The notes beneath the pieces are model-generated. The model made no database searches. It had not been told where the DNA came from and was given only the letters and a program-made list of their open reading frames with translations. Source: Nonomuraea harbinensis (lineage in GTDB: Bacteria > Actinomycetota > Actinomycetes > Streptosporangiales > Streptosporangiaceae). From it: DNA of 64,000 nucleotides. Position numbers and translations under genes: made by a program. The DNA lies in the NCBI RefSeq assembly GCF_019396385.1, contig NZ_JAHKRN010000019.1, forward strand, positions 87,219 to 151,218, in the 5' to 3' direction. Each line of letters opens with the position of its first letter. The stretch's first letter is position 1. Positions 1 through 6,732 of the stretch are shown one piece after another.

Positions 1-574
1 TCAGGAAGATGGTCGTGCCGTCGGCCACGAGTTCCCTGATGATCTGCCACATGGTGCGGCGGCTGCGCGGATCGAGTCCCGTCGTGGGCTCGTCCAGGAA
101 GATGATCCGCGGCTTGCCGACCAGCGTCATGGCCAGGTCCAGCTTGCGGCGCATGCCGCCCGAGTAGGACGCCACCAGCTTGCCCGCCGATCCGGCCAGG
201 TCGAACCGGTCGAGCAACCGGCCGGCGATCCTCCTGCCCTCCGCCCTGGGCAGGTGCAGGAGGTCCGCCGTCATCAGCAGGTTCTCCTCGCCGGTGAGGA
301 GGTCGTCGACCGAGGCGAACTGCCCGGTGACCCCGATGGCCGCGCGCACCGCCTTGGTCTCCGTGGCCACGTCGTGCCCGGCGACGACGGCCTTCCCGGC
401 GTCGGGGGCCAGCAGCGTGGTCAGCACGTGCACCGTCGTGGTCTTCCCGGCGCCGTTGGGCCCCAGCAGGGCGAAGACCGTGCCGGTCCGGACGTCCAGG
501 TCGACGCCGTCGAGCACGACCTTGTCCTTGTACGCCTTGCGCAGCCCGGAGGCGGCGATGGCTGAATCGTTCAT
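1..574 (-). CDS. ABC transporter ATP-binding protein, DrrA type (partial)
   Basis: ATPase of an ABC-2 exporter, probably drug or lipid efflux. The 191 visible residues start at the ATG at 572-574 and run off the left edge. Read on the minus strand they show the Walker A motif GPNGAGKTT near residue 38, the signature SYSGGMRRKLDLA near residue 138, Walker B IIFLDEPTTGLDP near residue 157, and the beginning of the switch region. The GMRRKLDLA form of the signature is typical of the daunorubicin-resistance DrrA family. The partner permease would lie to the left, outside the window. Family assignment is firm; the substrate is unknown. Confidence 0.92.
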   Translation of the reverse strand, partial: MNDSAIAASGLRKAYKDKVVLDGVDLDVRTGTVFALLGPNGAGKTTTVHVLTTLLAPDAGKAVVAGHDVATETKAVRAAIGVTGQFASVDDLLTGEENLLMTADLLHLPRAEGRRIAGRLLDRFDLAGSAGKLVASYSGGMRRKLDLAMTLVGKPRIIFLDEPTTGLDPRSRRTMWQIIRELVADGTTIFL

Positions 575-646
575 GGCGCCCACCATCGCCGGCCGCTCTG
601 ACACGGGGCCGTCGCCGGGCTGACGCGGCCGCTGACACGGCCCTGG

Positions 647-1195
647 CTACGAGCTCGGGCGCTCCCCGGCGTCCGCGCCGGCCAGGGGGATGCCGCGCAC
701 GGTGAGCACCATGAGGACGACGCAACTGGCGGTCAGCGCGATGTCGGCGACGTTGCCGACGAACAGGCCGCCGTAGTCGATGAAGTCGACGACATGACCC
801 TGAGCGAAGCCCGGCGGGCGGAACAGGCGGTCGAGCAGATGGGAGGTGGCGCCGCCGAGCAGCGCGCCCAGCACGACGGTCCAGGCGGGCGAGCGCAGCC
901 GCCGCCCGGTGTAGAGGATGCCGGCGACGGCGGCGGCCGCCGTCAGGGTGAACACCCACGTCGCGCCGGCCCCTATCGAGAACGCGGCACCGGGGTTGAA
1001 CAGCAGCCGCAGCTGGATCAGCTCCGGGATCACCGTGACGCGCTCGCCGCCGGAGAGCGCCGAGACCGCCCAGAGCTTGGACGCCTGGTCCACGGCGAGC
1101 ACCGCCGCGGCGAGCACCAGCATCCATCCGTAGGGCCGCATGCCCCGTCCCGGCTCCCGGGACCCTCGTCCGATCGGCACCTTCGACCTCGCCAT
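647..1195 (-). CDS. lspA: Lipoprotein signal peptidase (signal peptidase II)
   Basis: Membrane aspartyl protease that removes signal peptides from prolipoproteins. The 182 residues contain four hydrophobic segments, the FNPGAAFSIG motif at 66-75, and the two catalytic aspartates D137 (GHVVDFIDYGG) and D151 (VGNVADIAL). In characterised enzymes the segment before the first aspartate reads GNLxDR; here it is SHLLDR, so the conserved Asn is His119. That may mark a divergent second copy rather than the housekeeping enzyme. The start is the ATG at 1193-1195; Met19 is a plausible shorter start because the first 18 residues are basic and lack hydrophobicity. No ribosome binding site is obvious for either. 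Confidence 0.9.
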   Translation of the reverse strand: MARSKVPIGRGSREPGRGMRPYGWMLVLAAAVLAVDQASKLWAVSALSGGERVTVIPELIQLRLLFNPGAAFSIGAGATWVFTLTAAAAVAGILYTGRRLRSPAWTVVLGALLGGATSHLLDRLFRPPGFAQGHVVDFIDYGGLFVGNVADIALTASCVVLMVLTVRGIPLAGADAGERPSS

Positions 1196-1284
1196 CCGAT
1201 GACCGTTTCGCCCAATCTAGCGGCCACGCGAGGGGGAGACGCCCGATACGGTCCGGGTGACGAGGAGGGCCGGCGGGCGGGGCT

Positions 1285-2229
1285 TCAGTCGGAGTCGACG
1301 CGACCCAGCGGGTCGGCGCTCTCCAGCAACGCCGCGCGCGCCGCCGTCCAGCCGGAATCCTCCGGGTCGAGCGCGCTGCGCAGGTAGGCCGTGGTGAGCC
1401 GCTGGATCAGGGCGACCCGTTCGGGGTTCTCGTCCGTCGTCTCCGTGACGTCGCGGCCGACGATGCCGCCGAGCCCGTGCTCGGCCCCGAACAGCGTGAG
1501 CAGGCTCTTGCCGCCCGGGCTCAAGGTGTACGGGTCGGTGAACCAGTCCGGCCCCCGGACGGTCAGGTGGGACTGGTCCCGGTCGCCCGCGACCACGAGG
1601 GCCGGTGTGGTCATGTGGCTGAAGTCCGGGTTCATGAAGGGCATGTGCTCGGCGGCGAACGGCGTCAGGTCGGCGCCGCCCCGGCCGGGCGCGGCGAGCA
1701 GCACACCCGCCTTGACCCTGGGGTCGGACAGGTCCTGTCCCGGCCCGCCTTCGGGATCGACGATCCGCGCGCCCAGCAGCATGCTCGCCGTCTGGGCGCC
1801 CCAGGAGTGCCCGGCCACGGCGACGCGGCTCCGGTCGAGACGCCCGCTCAGGCCGGGGACGGCGGCTTCGACCAGGTCGAGGTGGTCGAGTACGCGCTTC
1901 AGGTCCTCGACCCGGAACCGCCAGATCAGCGGGGTACGGGGATCGTCGGGCGGAAGGTTCAGCGTCCTGGAGTCGAGATGGGTGGGCTGGACCACCGCGA
2001 AGCCGTGGGCGGCCCAGAAGCCGGCCAGCGGGTCGTACCCGTCCATCGACCAGCCGAAGCCGTGCGAGAAGACGATGATCGGCAGGTCGCGCCCGGCGGC
2101 GGGCGCGGACACGCGCACCTGGAGGTCCTCACCCCGGCCGGGGGCCGGCAGCACCACCGGCCGCGCCGAGAGGACCGGGAGGGGCGCGCCCTGGGCCGCG
2201 TGTGCGGGCGCGATGACTGATCGGCTCAT
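1285..2229 (-). CDS. Alpha/beta hydrolase, dienelactone hydrolase/lipase-like
   Basis: Predicted serine hydrolase of 314 residues, substrate unknown. Visible features are the oxyanion-hole strand IIVFSHGFGWS at about 51-61, the nucleophile elbow GHSWGAQ near residue 143 (Ser in GHSWG), a late Asp in AGDRDQS and a His in GAEHGLGG completing a plausible triad. Members of this family cleave esters such as acetylated phospholipids or chlorophyll-type esters. There is no convincing signal peptide despite a short Ala-rich N-terminus. It is divergent from the TetR gene at 2375, and the 145-bp gap holds two matching operators, so its expression is very likely controlled by that regulator. Confidence 0.8.
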   Translation of the reverse strand: MSRSVIAPAHAAQGAPLPVLSARPVVLPAPGRGEDLQVRVSAPAAGRDLPIIVFSHGFGWSMDGYDPLAGFWAAHGFAVVQPTHLDSRTLNLPPDDPRTPLIWRFRVEDLKRVLDHLDLVEAAVPGLSGRLDRSRVAVAGHSWGAQTASMLLGARIVDPEGGPGQDLSDPRVKAGVLLAAPGRGGADLTPFAAEHMPFMNPDFSHMTTPALVVAGDRDQSHLTVRGPDWFTDPYTLSPGGKSLLTLFGAEHGLGGIVGRDVTETTDENPERVALIQRLTTAYLRSALDPEDSGWTAARAALLESADPLGRVDSD

Positions 2230-2308
2230 AAGAAGGTCTTCCTCGTTCGTGGGTGAAGTGGCCGGCGTGGTTGGCCGGCGGGCGCCCGCTCTGGCATCAT
2301 GAAAGAAG

Positions 2309-2349
2309 CGGGACAGCGTCCCGTTTGACGATACGGGACACTGTCCCGT
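2309..2349. promoter_or_regulatory. Twin TetR-type operators CGGGAC-N3-GTCCCG
   Basis: Two perfect inverted repeats with identical arms: CGGGAC-AGC-GTCCCG at 2309-2323 and CGGGAC-ACT-GTCCCG at 2334-2348 (ACGGGACACTGTCCCGT when extended to 2333-2349). Their centres are 25 bp apart. Both are followed by GTTT, so they are also a direct repeat. They sit in the gap between the divergent hydrolase and TetR genes, which is where an autoregulating TetR repressor would bind. Seen directly; the binding protein is inferred from position. Confidence 0.8.
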
Positions 2350-2374
2350 TTAGCAACACCGGAGGCACGGCGCG

Positions 2375-2959
2375 ATGAACGACGGCGAGCGGGGCGCGGG
2401 GCGCGCGGCCCGGCCCAAACGGGCGGACGCCCGGCGCAACGAGAAGAACCTGCTCGACGCCGCCGGAGAAGTCTTCGTCACGTCGGGCGTCGACGCGCCG
2501 ATACGCGACATCGCGGCCAAGGCGGGCGTCGGCACGGCCACGATCTACCGTCACTTCCCGACGCGGGCGGATCTGATCATCGCCGTCTACCGGCACCAGG
2601 TCGAAGCCTGCGCCGAGGCCGGTCCGGCCCTGCTGGCGACCAGTGCCACGCCGTACGCCGCCCTGGAGCGCTGGATCAACCTCTTCGTGGACTTCCTGGT
2701 CACCAAGCACGGGCTCGCCGCCGTCCTGCAGTCCGACAACGCCGGCTTCGACGCCCTGCACGCCTACTTCCTCGACCGGCTCGTGCCCGTGTGCGCCCGG
2801 TTGCTCGAAGCGGCCGCCGCCGCCGGCGAGATCCGCCCCGGCCAGGACGCCCTCGAACTCATGCGGGGCATCGGCAACCTCTGCGTCGGCGCCGGCGATC
2901 CCCGCTACGACGCCCGCCGCATGGTCGGGCTCCTCGTCGCGGGGCTGCGCCTCGGCTAG
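2375..2959 (+). CDS. TetR/AcrR family transcriptional regulator
   Basis: Repressor of 194 residues. The helix-turn-helix lies at about residues 20-66: AAGEVFVTSGVDAPIRDIAA, then AGVGTATIYRHFPTRADL, the family signature. The C-terminal helical domain (about 70-194) would bind the inducer, which is unknown. It is divergent from the alpha/beta hydrolase at 1285-2229 and faces the paired CGGGAC-N3-GTCCCG palindromes, so it probably represses both itself and the hydrolase. It ends 12 bp before the convergent GH43 gene. The N-terminal arm is rich in Arg, Lys and Gly, common in TetR proteins that touch the minor groove. Confidence 0.9.
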   Translation: MNDGERGAGRAARPKRADARRNEKNLLDAAGEVFVTSGVDAPIRDIAAKAGVGTATIYRHFPTRADLIIAVYRHQVEACAEAGPALLATSATPYAALERWINLFVDFLVTKHGLAAVLQSDNAGFDALHAYFLDRLVPVCARLLEAAAAAGEIRPGQDALELMRGIGNLCVGAGDPRYDARRMVGLLVAGLRLG

Positions 2960-2971
2960 GGCCTCTCCTGG

Positions 2972-4423
2972 TCAGGAGACGGTCCACTGCTGGGCGTTGT
3001 TGCCGTTGCAGGTCCACTGCCGCACTTCGGAGCCCGGGGCGGTGCCGAAGTTGTAGTTGTCCAGGCACAGGCCGCTGTGCCGGTTGGTGAGGGTGGAGTA
3101 GCCGCCTCCCACGGACGTGACGCGCCATTGCTGGACGGCCAGGCCGTTGCAGGTCCACTGGCGTACTTCTGAGCCTGGGGTGGTGCCGAAGTTGTAGTTG
3201 TCGAGGCAGAGGCCGCTGTGCCGGTTGGTGATCGTGGAGTAGCCGTCGGCGGCCGGGGTGATCTGCCAGTCCTGCGTGGCGAGGCCGTTGCAGGTCCACT
3301 GGCGGACCTCCGCGCCCGGCGTGGTCACCCAGTTGTAGTCGTCCAGGCAGAGGCCGCTGTGCCGGTTGCGGATCCGCACCGTGGCAGGGGTGGGCTCGCC
3401 CGAGGGGCCGGGGATCACGGTCGAGGTCGAGACGGGGACGCCGAGGTTGGGCGTGCCGTCGGCGTTCCAGGAGATCTTCTGCACCCGGGTGGTGCGGGTG
3501 GTGCCGCAGCCCTGGCTCGACGAGGAGTTGGCGTGGTAGGCGATCCAGGTCTCGGTGCCGTCGGGCGAGGTGAAGAAGGAGTGGTGGCCGGGGCCGTAGA
3601 CGCCGTTCGCGTCGTTGCGCTGGAAGATCGGGCTGGGGAACTTGGTCCAGGACGCGGCCGACAGCGGGTCACCGCCGCGGTACTCCAGCATGCCGAGCTT
3701 GTAGTTGGGGCCGTTGCAGTGGCTGGCCGAGTAGGTCAGGAAGGTGCGGCCGCCCCGCTGCAGCGCGAAGGAGCCCTCGTTGACGGCGCCGTTCTGACGC
3801 TCCCAGTCCAGGGTCGGGGCCGAGATCCGCCTGCCGAACGCGCTCGCCGTCCACGGGTTCGACATCGGCGCGATGAACAGCGACTGCAGGCCGTCGGACG
3901 CGAACGCCGAGAACGTCATGTAGAGGTTGCCGTCGAGCTTGAGCAGGCTGGCGTCGATCGCCCATCCGTTGTCGGGCATCAGGTTGACGATCCCGCGGAC
4001 GGTGTAGGGCCCCATCGGGTCGGACCCGGCGCTCTCGGCGACGTGCGTGCGGCGGGGCAGGCTGCCCTGCTCCACCGAGTAGTACAGGTACCAGCGGCTC
4101 CCGACCATCTCCAGGTGCGGCGCCCACATCGTGTTGCCGCCGGTCCGTACGACGACCTGCTCGGGCGCGCTGCGCAGCCCGGCGATCGTCGCCGAGCGGC
4201 GCATGACCACGTCGGAGTTCCACGTCGTGGCGACGTAGTAGTAGAAGCCGTTGTGGAAGACCAGCGTCGGGTCGGCGCTGTTGGGCGTCGGGACGACGGG
4301 GTTGGTGAAGGACGGGCCGGGCGCCGCCTGGGCGCGGCCGGTCGTGAACAGGGCTGACAGGACGATCGTGACGACGGCGAGCGTCAGGATCCGGCGCGCC
4401 GTGCCCGGCAGGGAAGCCAACAC
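2972..4423 (-). CDS. Secreted GH43 family arabinosidase-like enzyme with C-terminal ricin-type (CBM13) domain
   Basis: Extracellular glycosidase acting on arabinose- or xylose-containing plant polysaccharides. I chose the GTG at 4421-4423 because AAGGAG lies 5 nt upstream and it opens directly on a signal peptide of about 33 residues ending near GRAQA; the frame stays open to 4582 without a better start. The mature part is a five-bladed propeller of GH43 type: catalytic base D51 (NSADPT), pKa-modulating D157 (WAIDASLL) and proton donor E216 (VNEGSF). Residues about 350-483 form three ricin-type repeats with RHSGLCLD and QxW motifs. A perfect LacI-type palindrome lies just upstream. Linkage specificity cannot be read from sequence. 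Confidence 0.88.
   Translation of the reverse strand: MLASLPGTARRILTLAVVTIVLSALFTTGRAQAAPGPSFTNPVVPTPNSADPTLVFHNGFYYYVATTWNSDVVMRRSATIAGLRSAPEQVVVRTGGNTMWAPHLEMVGSRWYLYYSVEQGSLPRRTHVAESAGSDPMGPYTVRGIVNLMPDNGWAIDASLLKLDGNLYMTFSAFASDGLQSLFIAPMSNPWTASAFGRRISAPTLDWERQNGAVNEGSFALQRGGRTFLTYSASHCNGPNYKLGMLEYRGGDPLSAASWTKFPSPIFQRNDANGVYGPGHHSFFTSPDGTETWIAYHANSSSSQGCGTTRTTRVQKISWNADGTPNLGVPVSTSTVIPGPSGEPTPATVRIRNRHSGLCLDDYNWVTTPGAEVRQWTCNGLATQDWQITPAADGYSTITNRHSGLCLDNYNFGTTPGSEVRQWTCNGLAVQQWRVTSVGGGYSTLTNRHSGLCLDNYNFGTAPGSEVRQWTCNGNNAQQWTVS
2975..3378 (-). repeat. Three tandem ricin-type (beta-trefoil) units inside the GH43 gene
   Basis: Three consecutive units of about 45 codons encode near-identical peptides. 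Each begins NRHSGLCLD, continues YNxxTxPGxEVRQWTCNG and ends QxW. At DNA level the second and third units are about 90% alike, differing mainly at wobble positions, which suggests recent duplication or gene conversion. Together they form a carbohydrate-binding beta-trefoil. Confidence 0.85.
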
Positions 4424-4451
4424 GAGGACTCCTTGGGGGGTGGGGTCGACT

Positions 4452-4475
4452 GGTTGTGTTAGCGCTAACACAACC
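4452..4475. promoter_or_regulatory. LacI-family operator, 24-bp perfect palindrome
   Basis: A perfect 24-bp inverted repeat centred on GTTAGCGCTAAC, extended on both sides by GGTTGT/ACAACC. The central CG dinucleotide and dyad are typical of LacI-family operators. It lies 28 bp upstream of the GTG of the GH43-ricin gene. A closely related site, ATGTTAGCGATAACAT, lies before the GH43-AbfB gene at 56029. Confidence 0.85.
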
Positions 4476-4520
4476 GGTTGCTTCGTCGTGCTCACTTGCT
4501 GGTGGAGAGATGTGTGCCAA

Positions 4521-4536
4521 GTGTTAACGCCAACAC
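4521..4536. promoter_or_regulatory. Second, imperfect LacI-type operator
   Basis: GTGTTAACGCCAACAC differs from the core of the operator at 4452-4475 (GTGTTAGCGCTAACAC) at two positions and is partly palindromic. Centres are 65 bp apart, which would permit looping or cooperative repression. Assignment rests on similarity and proximity only. Confidence 0.55.
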
Positions 4537-4583
4537 CGCAACCGTCAAGGGCGCCTCCGTCGCCGGCTGGGAGGTAGGGCAAC

Positions 4584-4628
4584 CTTCAGAGTGCCTGAAG
4601 CTTCCGCTAAGCTTCAGTAACCCTGAAG
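4584..4628. promoter_or_regulatory. Paired CTTCAG-N5-CTGAAG operators in a nested inverted repeat
   Basis: Two perfect 17-bp palindromes, CTTCAG-N5-CTGAAG at 4584-4600 and 4612-4628, with centres 28 bp apart. The whole block 4581-4631 is itself an inverted repeat (AACCTTCAG ... CTGAAGGTT outside, CTGAAGCTT ... AAGCTTCAG inside). It ends at the ribosome binding site of the membrane-protein gene that follows. It looks like a repressor target; no cognate regulator is adjacent. Confidence 0.7.
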
Positions 4629-4636
4629 GTTGGAGG

Positions 4637-5083
4637 ATGAACGTGAGGGATCACGTCCTGCTGTCCGTGCACGTCCTGGCGGCCATCGTGTTCGTCGGGG
4701 GCTCGGCCGTGGCCGCGAGCCTGTTTCCCCGCTACGCCCCCGTGGCGGGCCCGCCGGGCGAGGGCGAGCGCAGCCCGGCCGTGGCCGCCGCGCTGCACCG
4801 CATCACCCGCGGCTACAGCCTGTTCGGTCTGGTGGTGCCCGCCGTCGGCATCGTGATGGCCCTCGCGCAGGGCCGGATGGGGGAGCTCTGGATCGTCGCC
4901 TCGATGGCGCTGACCGGCGTCGCGGCCGTCCTGCTGGCCACCCAGATCTACCCGCGCCAGCGGGACGCGCTGCGCGACCCGGACGACGGGAGCCGGCTGC
5001 GCGCGCTGTCCATGCTCGCCGGCTTCTACAACCTGGTCTGGGCGGCCGTGGTCGTGCTGATGGTCGTCCGGCCGGGAGCGTGA
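4637..5083 (+). CDS. Small integral membrane protein, DUF2269-like
   Basis: Protein of 148 residues with four hydrophobic segments at about 6-26, 60-80, 86-106 and 124-145. The early HVLAAIVFVGGSAVAA segment resembles DUF2269-type membrane proteins; function unknown. The ATG at 4637 directly follows GGAGG, while the in-frame GTG at 4643 has GGAGG at the ideal 6-nt distance, so the true start may be two codons downstream. The gene is divergent from the GH43 gene. Its promoter region carries the paired CTTCAG-N5-CTGAAG palindromes, so it is probably tightly controlled by a repressor located elsewhere. Confidence 0.65.
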   Translation: MNVRDHVLLSVHVLAAIVFVGGSAVAASLFPRYAPVAGPPGEGERSPAVAAALHRITRGYSLFGLVVPAVGIVMALAQGRMGELWIVASMALTGVAAVLLATQIYPRQRDALRDPDDGSRLRALSMLAGFYNLVWAAVVVLMVVRPGA

Positions 5084-5101
5084 CCGGCGATAGCGCCGGT
5101 C
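5082..5101 (+). terminator. Hairpin after the DUF2269-like gene
   Basis: Perfect 8-bp stem, GACCGGCG-ATAG-CGCCGGTC, overlapping the stop codon. No T-run follows, as is common in GC-rich actinobacteria. Confidence 0.55.
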
Positions 5102-5194
5102 AAATCCGAATTGTGGTGAGTTGCGGCGTTTGTCGGATTGCATTACGTTAAGGCTTCATTTGCCCAGACCGTGCGTGCCCCACCCCCGGGGAGC

Positions 5195-5320
5195 GCACGG
5201 CCGCCGAATCCGTTCGCGGAGCCGGGGACCCATTCCCCTTGGGGTGAATCGGCGCACCACGCGCCGTAGGGCACTTCCACGCCCGAACCCGTCAGCTAAC
5301 CCGGTAGGCGGCATGGAAGC
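5195..5320 (+). promoter_or_regulatory. Cyclic di-AMP riboswitch (ydaO/yuaA class)
   Basis: The leader before the carboxypeptidase gene contains the hallmark blocks of the ydaO-yuaA aptamer in the right order: GCCGAATCCG and GGAGCCGGGGACCC near 5203-5232, TTGGGGTGAATCGGCGC near 5238-5254, GTAGGGCAC near 5267-5275, and CCGAACCCGTCAGCTAACCC followed by GGTAGGCGGCATGGAAG at 5283-5319. The ends pair as the P1 stem (CGCCG with CGGCG). In actinobacteria this class usually precedes cell-wall hydrolase and resuscitation genes and turns them off when c-di-AMP is high. Identification is by motif memory; a covariance-model scan would confirm it. Confidence 0.9.
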
Positions 5321-5337
5321 TAGGAGCAAGCCCCCAG

Positions 5338-6231
5338 ATGAACGTCACCCACCGGTTCGGCGGAGCGCTGATCGGCCTCGCCGTCGCCGCCGCGGCGCTG
5401 ACCGCCGGCAGCACCGCCGCCCACGCCGCCCCGCCGGTCGCCACCCCCGTCGACGCCGCGCACGCCCCAGCCGCCCCCGCCGTCCTGGCCACGGCCGCCC
5501 ACCTGGTCGACGCCACCACCGGCCAGGTCCACTTCAGCAAGGAGGCCGACCTGCGCAGGCCGGTCGCCAGCCTCACCAAGATGATGACCGCGTACGTGGT
5601 GCTCCAGCGGGCCGAGCCCACCGACGAGGTCGAGGTCACCACCGCCGACGTCGGCTACGCCGCCAGGGGCGGCGCCGCGGTCGCCCACCTGCGCGCCGGC
5701 GACACGCTGACCGTCGAGGACATGCTGCACGCGCTCATGCTGCCCTCCGGCGCCGACGCCGCGCACGCGCTCGCGCGCACGTACGGGCCGGGCGTCGAGG
5801 AGTTCGTGGCCGCGATGAACGCCACCGCCCGGCAGCTCGGCATGAACGACACGCTGTACGTCAACGCGGACGGCATGCCCTACGGCGGCGGCGGCCACTC
5901 CACCGCCCGCGACCAGGTCCGCCTGGCCCAGAAGGTGCTGGAGAACCCGACCCTGGAGAAGGTCACCTCGACCCAGTACCACACCGTCCCCGCGACCTCC
6001 GAGCGCCGTTCGTACGCGTGGCGCAACACCAACCGCCTGCTCGGCACCCCCGGCGCGCTCGGCGTCAAGACCGGCTACACCCGCGCCGCCGGTTACACGC
6101 TCGCCTTCGCCGCCGATCGGGGCGGCAGCCGGCTCGTCGGCGTCCTCCTCGGCGAGACCAGCTCCAGCCGCCGCTTCCAGACCGCCGAGGCCCTGCTCGG
6201 CTGGGCCGGCGCCGCGGCCGCACAGCGATAG
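5338..6231 (+). CDS. D-alanyl-D-alanine carboxypeptidase (PBP5/DacC type, S11 family)
   Basis: Periplasmic/exported serine peptidase that trims the terminal D-Ala from peptidoglycan stem peptides. The 297 residues begin with a signal peptide of about 31 residues. The penicillin-binding motifs are S78-L-T-K81 (acylation Ser and Lys), S137-G-A where most relatives have SGN or SGC, and K244-T-G. There is no C-terminal membrane anchor of the E. coli PBP5 type. The start is the ATG at 5338 with GGAG 11 nt upstream. The 5' leader is a c-di-AMP riboswitch, so the gene's expression is tied to cell-wall and osmotic signalling. A hairpin terminator follows at 6243. Confidence 0.9.
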   Translation: MNVTHRFGGALIGLAVAAAALTAGSTAAHAAPPVATPVDAAHAPAAPAVLATAAHLVDATTGQVHFSKEADLRRPVASLTKMMTAYVVLQRAEPTDEVEVTTADVGYAARGGAAVAHLRAGDTLTVEDMLHALMLPSGADAAHALARTYGPGVEEFVAAMNATARQLGMNDTLYVNADGMPYGGGGHSTARDQVRLAQKVLENPTLEKVTSTQYHTVPATSERRSYAWRNTNRLLGTPGALGVKTGYTRAAGYTLAFAADRGGSRLVGVLLGETSSSRRFQTAEALLGWAGAAAAQR

Positions 6232-6242
6232 CGGTCTCCGTA

Positions 6243-6267
6243 CGAGCGGCCCGGCCAGGGCCGCTCG
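6243..6267 (+). terminator. Terminator after the carboxypeptidase gene
   Basis: Perfect 10-bp stem CGAGCGGCCC / GGGCCGCTCG with a 5-nt loop, 11 bp after the stop codon. Confidence 0.65.
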
Positions 6268-6336
6268 CACGGACGGACCGCCGCACCCTCTAAGGTCCTG
6301 TTGAACATTTCAAGCCGCGTGAGAACGGGACCCCCC

Positions 6337-6711
6337 ATGAACCTCGCACTGTGGATCGTCGCGGGCCTGCTGGCCGCCGTGTTCGGTGTGGCCGGGCTGA
6401 TGAAGCTGGCGCAACCCAAGGAGAGGCTCGCGGCCTCCGGCCTGGCCTGGACGGAGGACTTCTCCGCCGGCGCCGTCAAGGCCATCGGCGGGCTGGAGGT
6501 GCTGGCCGCGCTCGGGCTGATCCTGCCGGCGACGTTCGGCGTCGTCCCGATCCTCACCCCGCTGGCGGCGGCCGGGCTGGTCATCGTCATGATCGGCGCC
6601 GCGGTCACGCACGGCCGGCGCGGGGAGCATCCGGCGATCGCCGTCAACGTGGTGCTGCTCGTCCTGGCCGCGTTCGTGGCCTGGGGCCGCTTCGGCCCCC
6701 ATGCCTTCTGA
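6337..6711 (+). CDS. DoxX-like membrane protein
   Basis: Membrane protein of 124 residues with four hydrophobic helices: residues about 3-20, 47-66, 72-92 and 104-120. The pattern GLMKLAQPKERL after helix 1 and GGLEVLAALGLILP in helix 2 match the DoxX/DoxD-like family, whose members are poorly defined and have been linked to thiol or thiosulfate redox and to respiratory complexes. The ATG at 6337 is preferred to an upstream TTG at 6301 because the protein then begins with its first helix; only a weak purine stretch precedes it. It is convergent with the LacI gene. Confidence 0.75.
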   Translation: MNLALWIVAGLLAAVFGVAGLMKLAQPKERLAASGLAWTEDFSAGAVKAIGGLEVLAALGLILPATFGVVPILTPLAAAGLVIVMIGAAVTHGRRGEHPAIAVNVVLLVLAAFVAWGRFGPHAF

Positions 6712-6732
6712 CGTGACAGCTCGGCCCGGGAT

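Noticed and set aside
2975..3378. Repeated DNA that might have been a CRISPR or mobile repeat
   Set aside because: The repeats are in frame inside the GH43 gene and encode ricin-type trefoil units.
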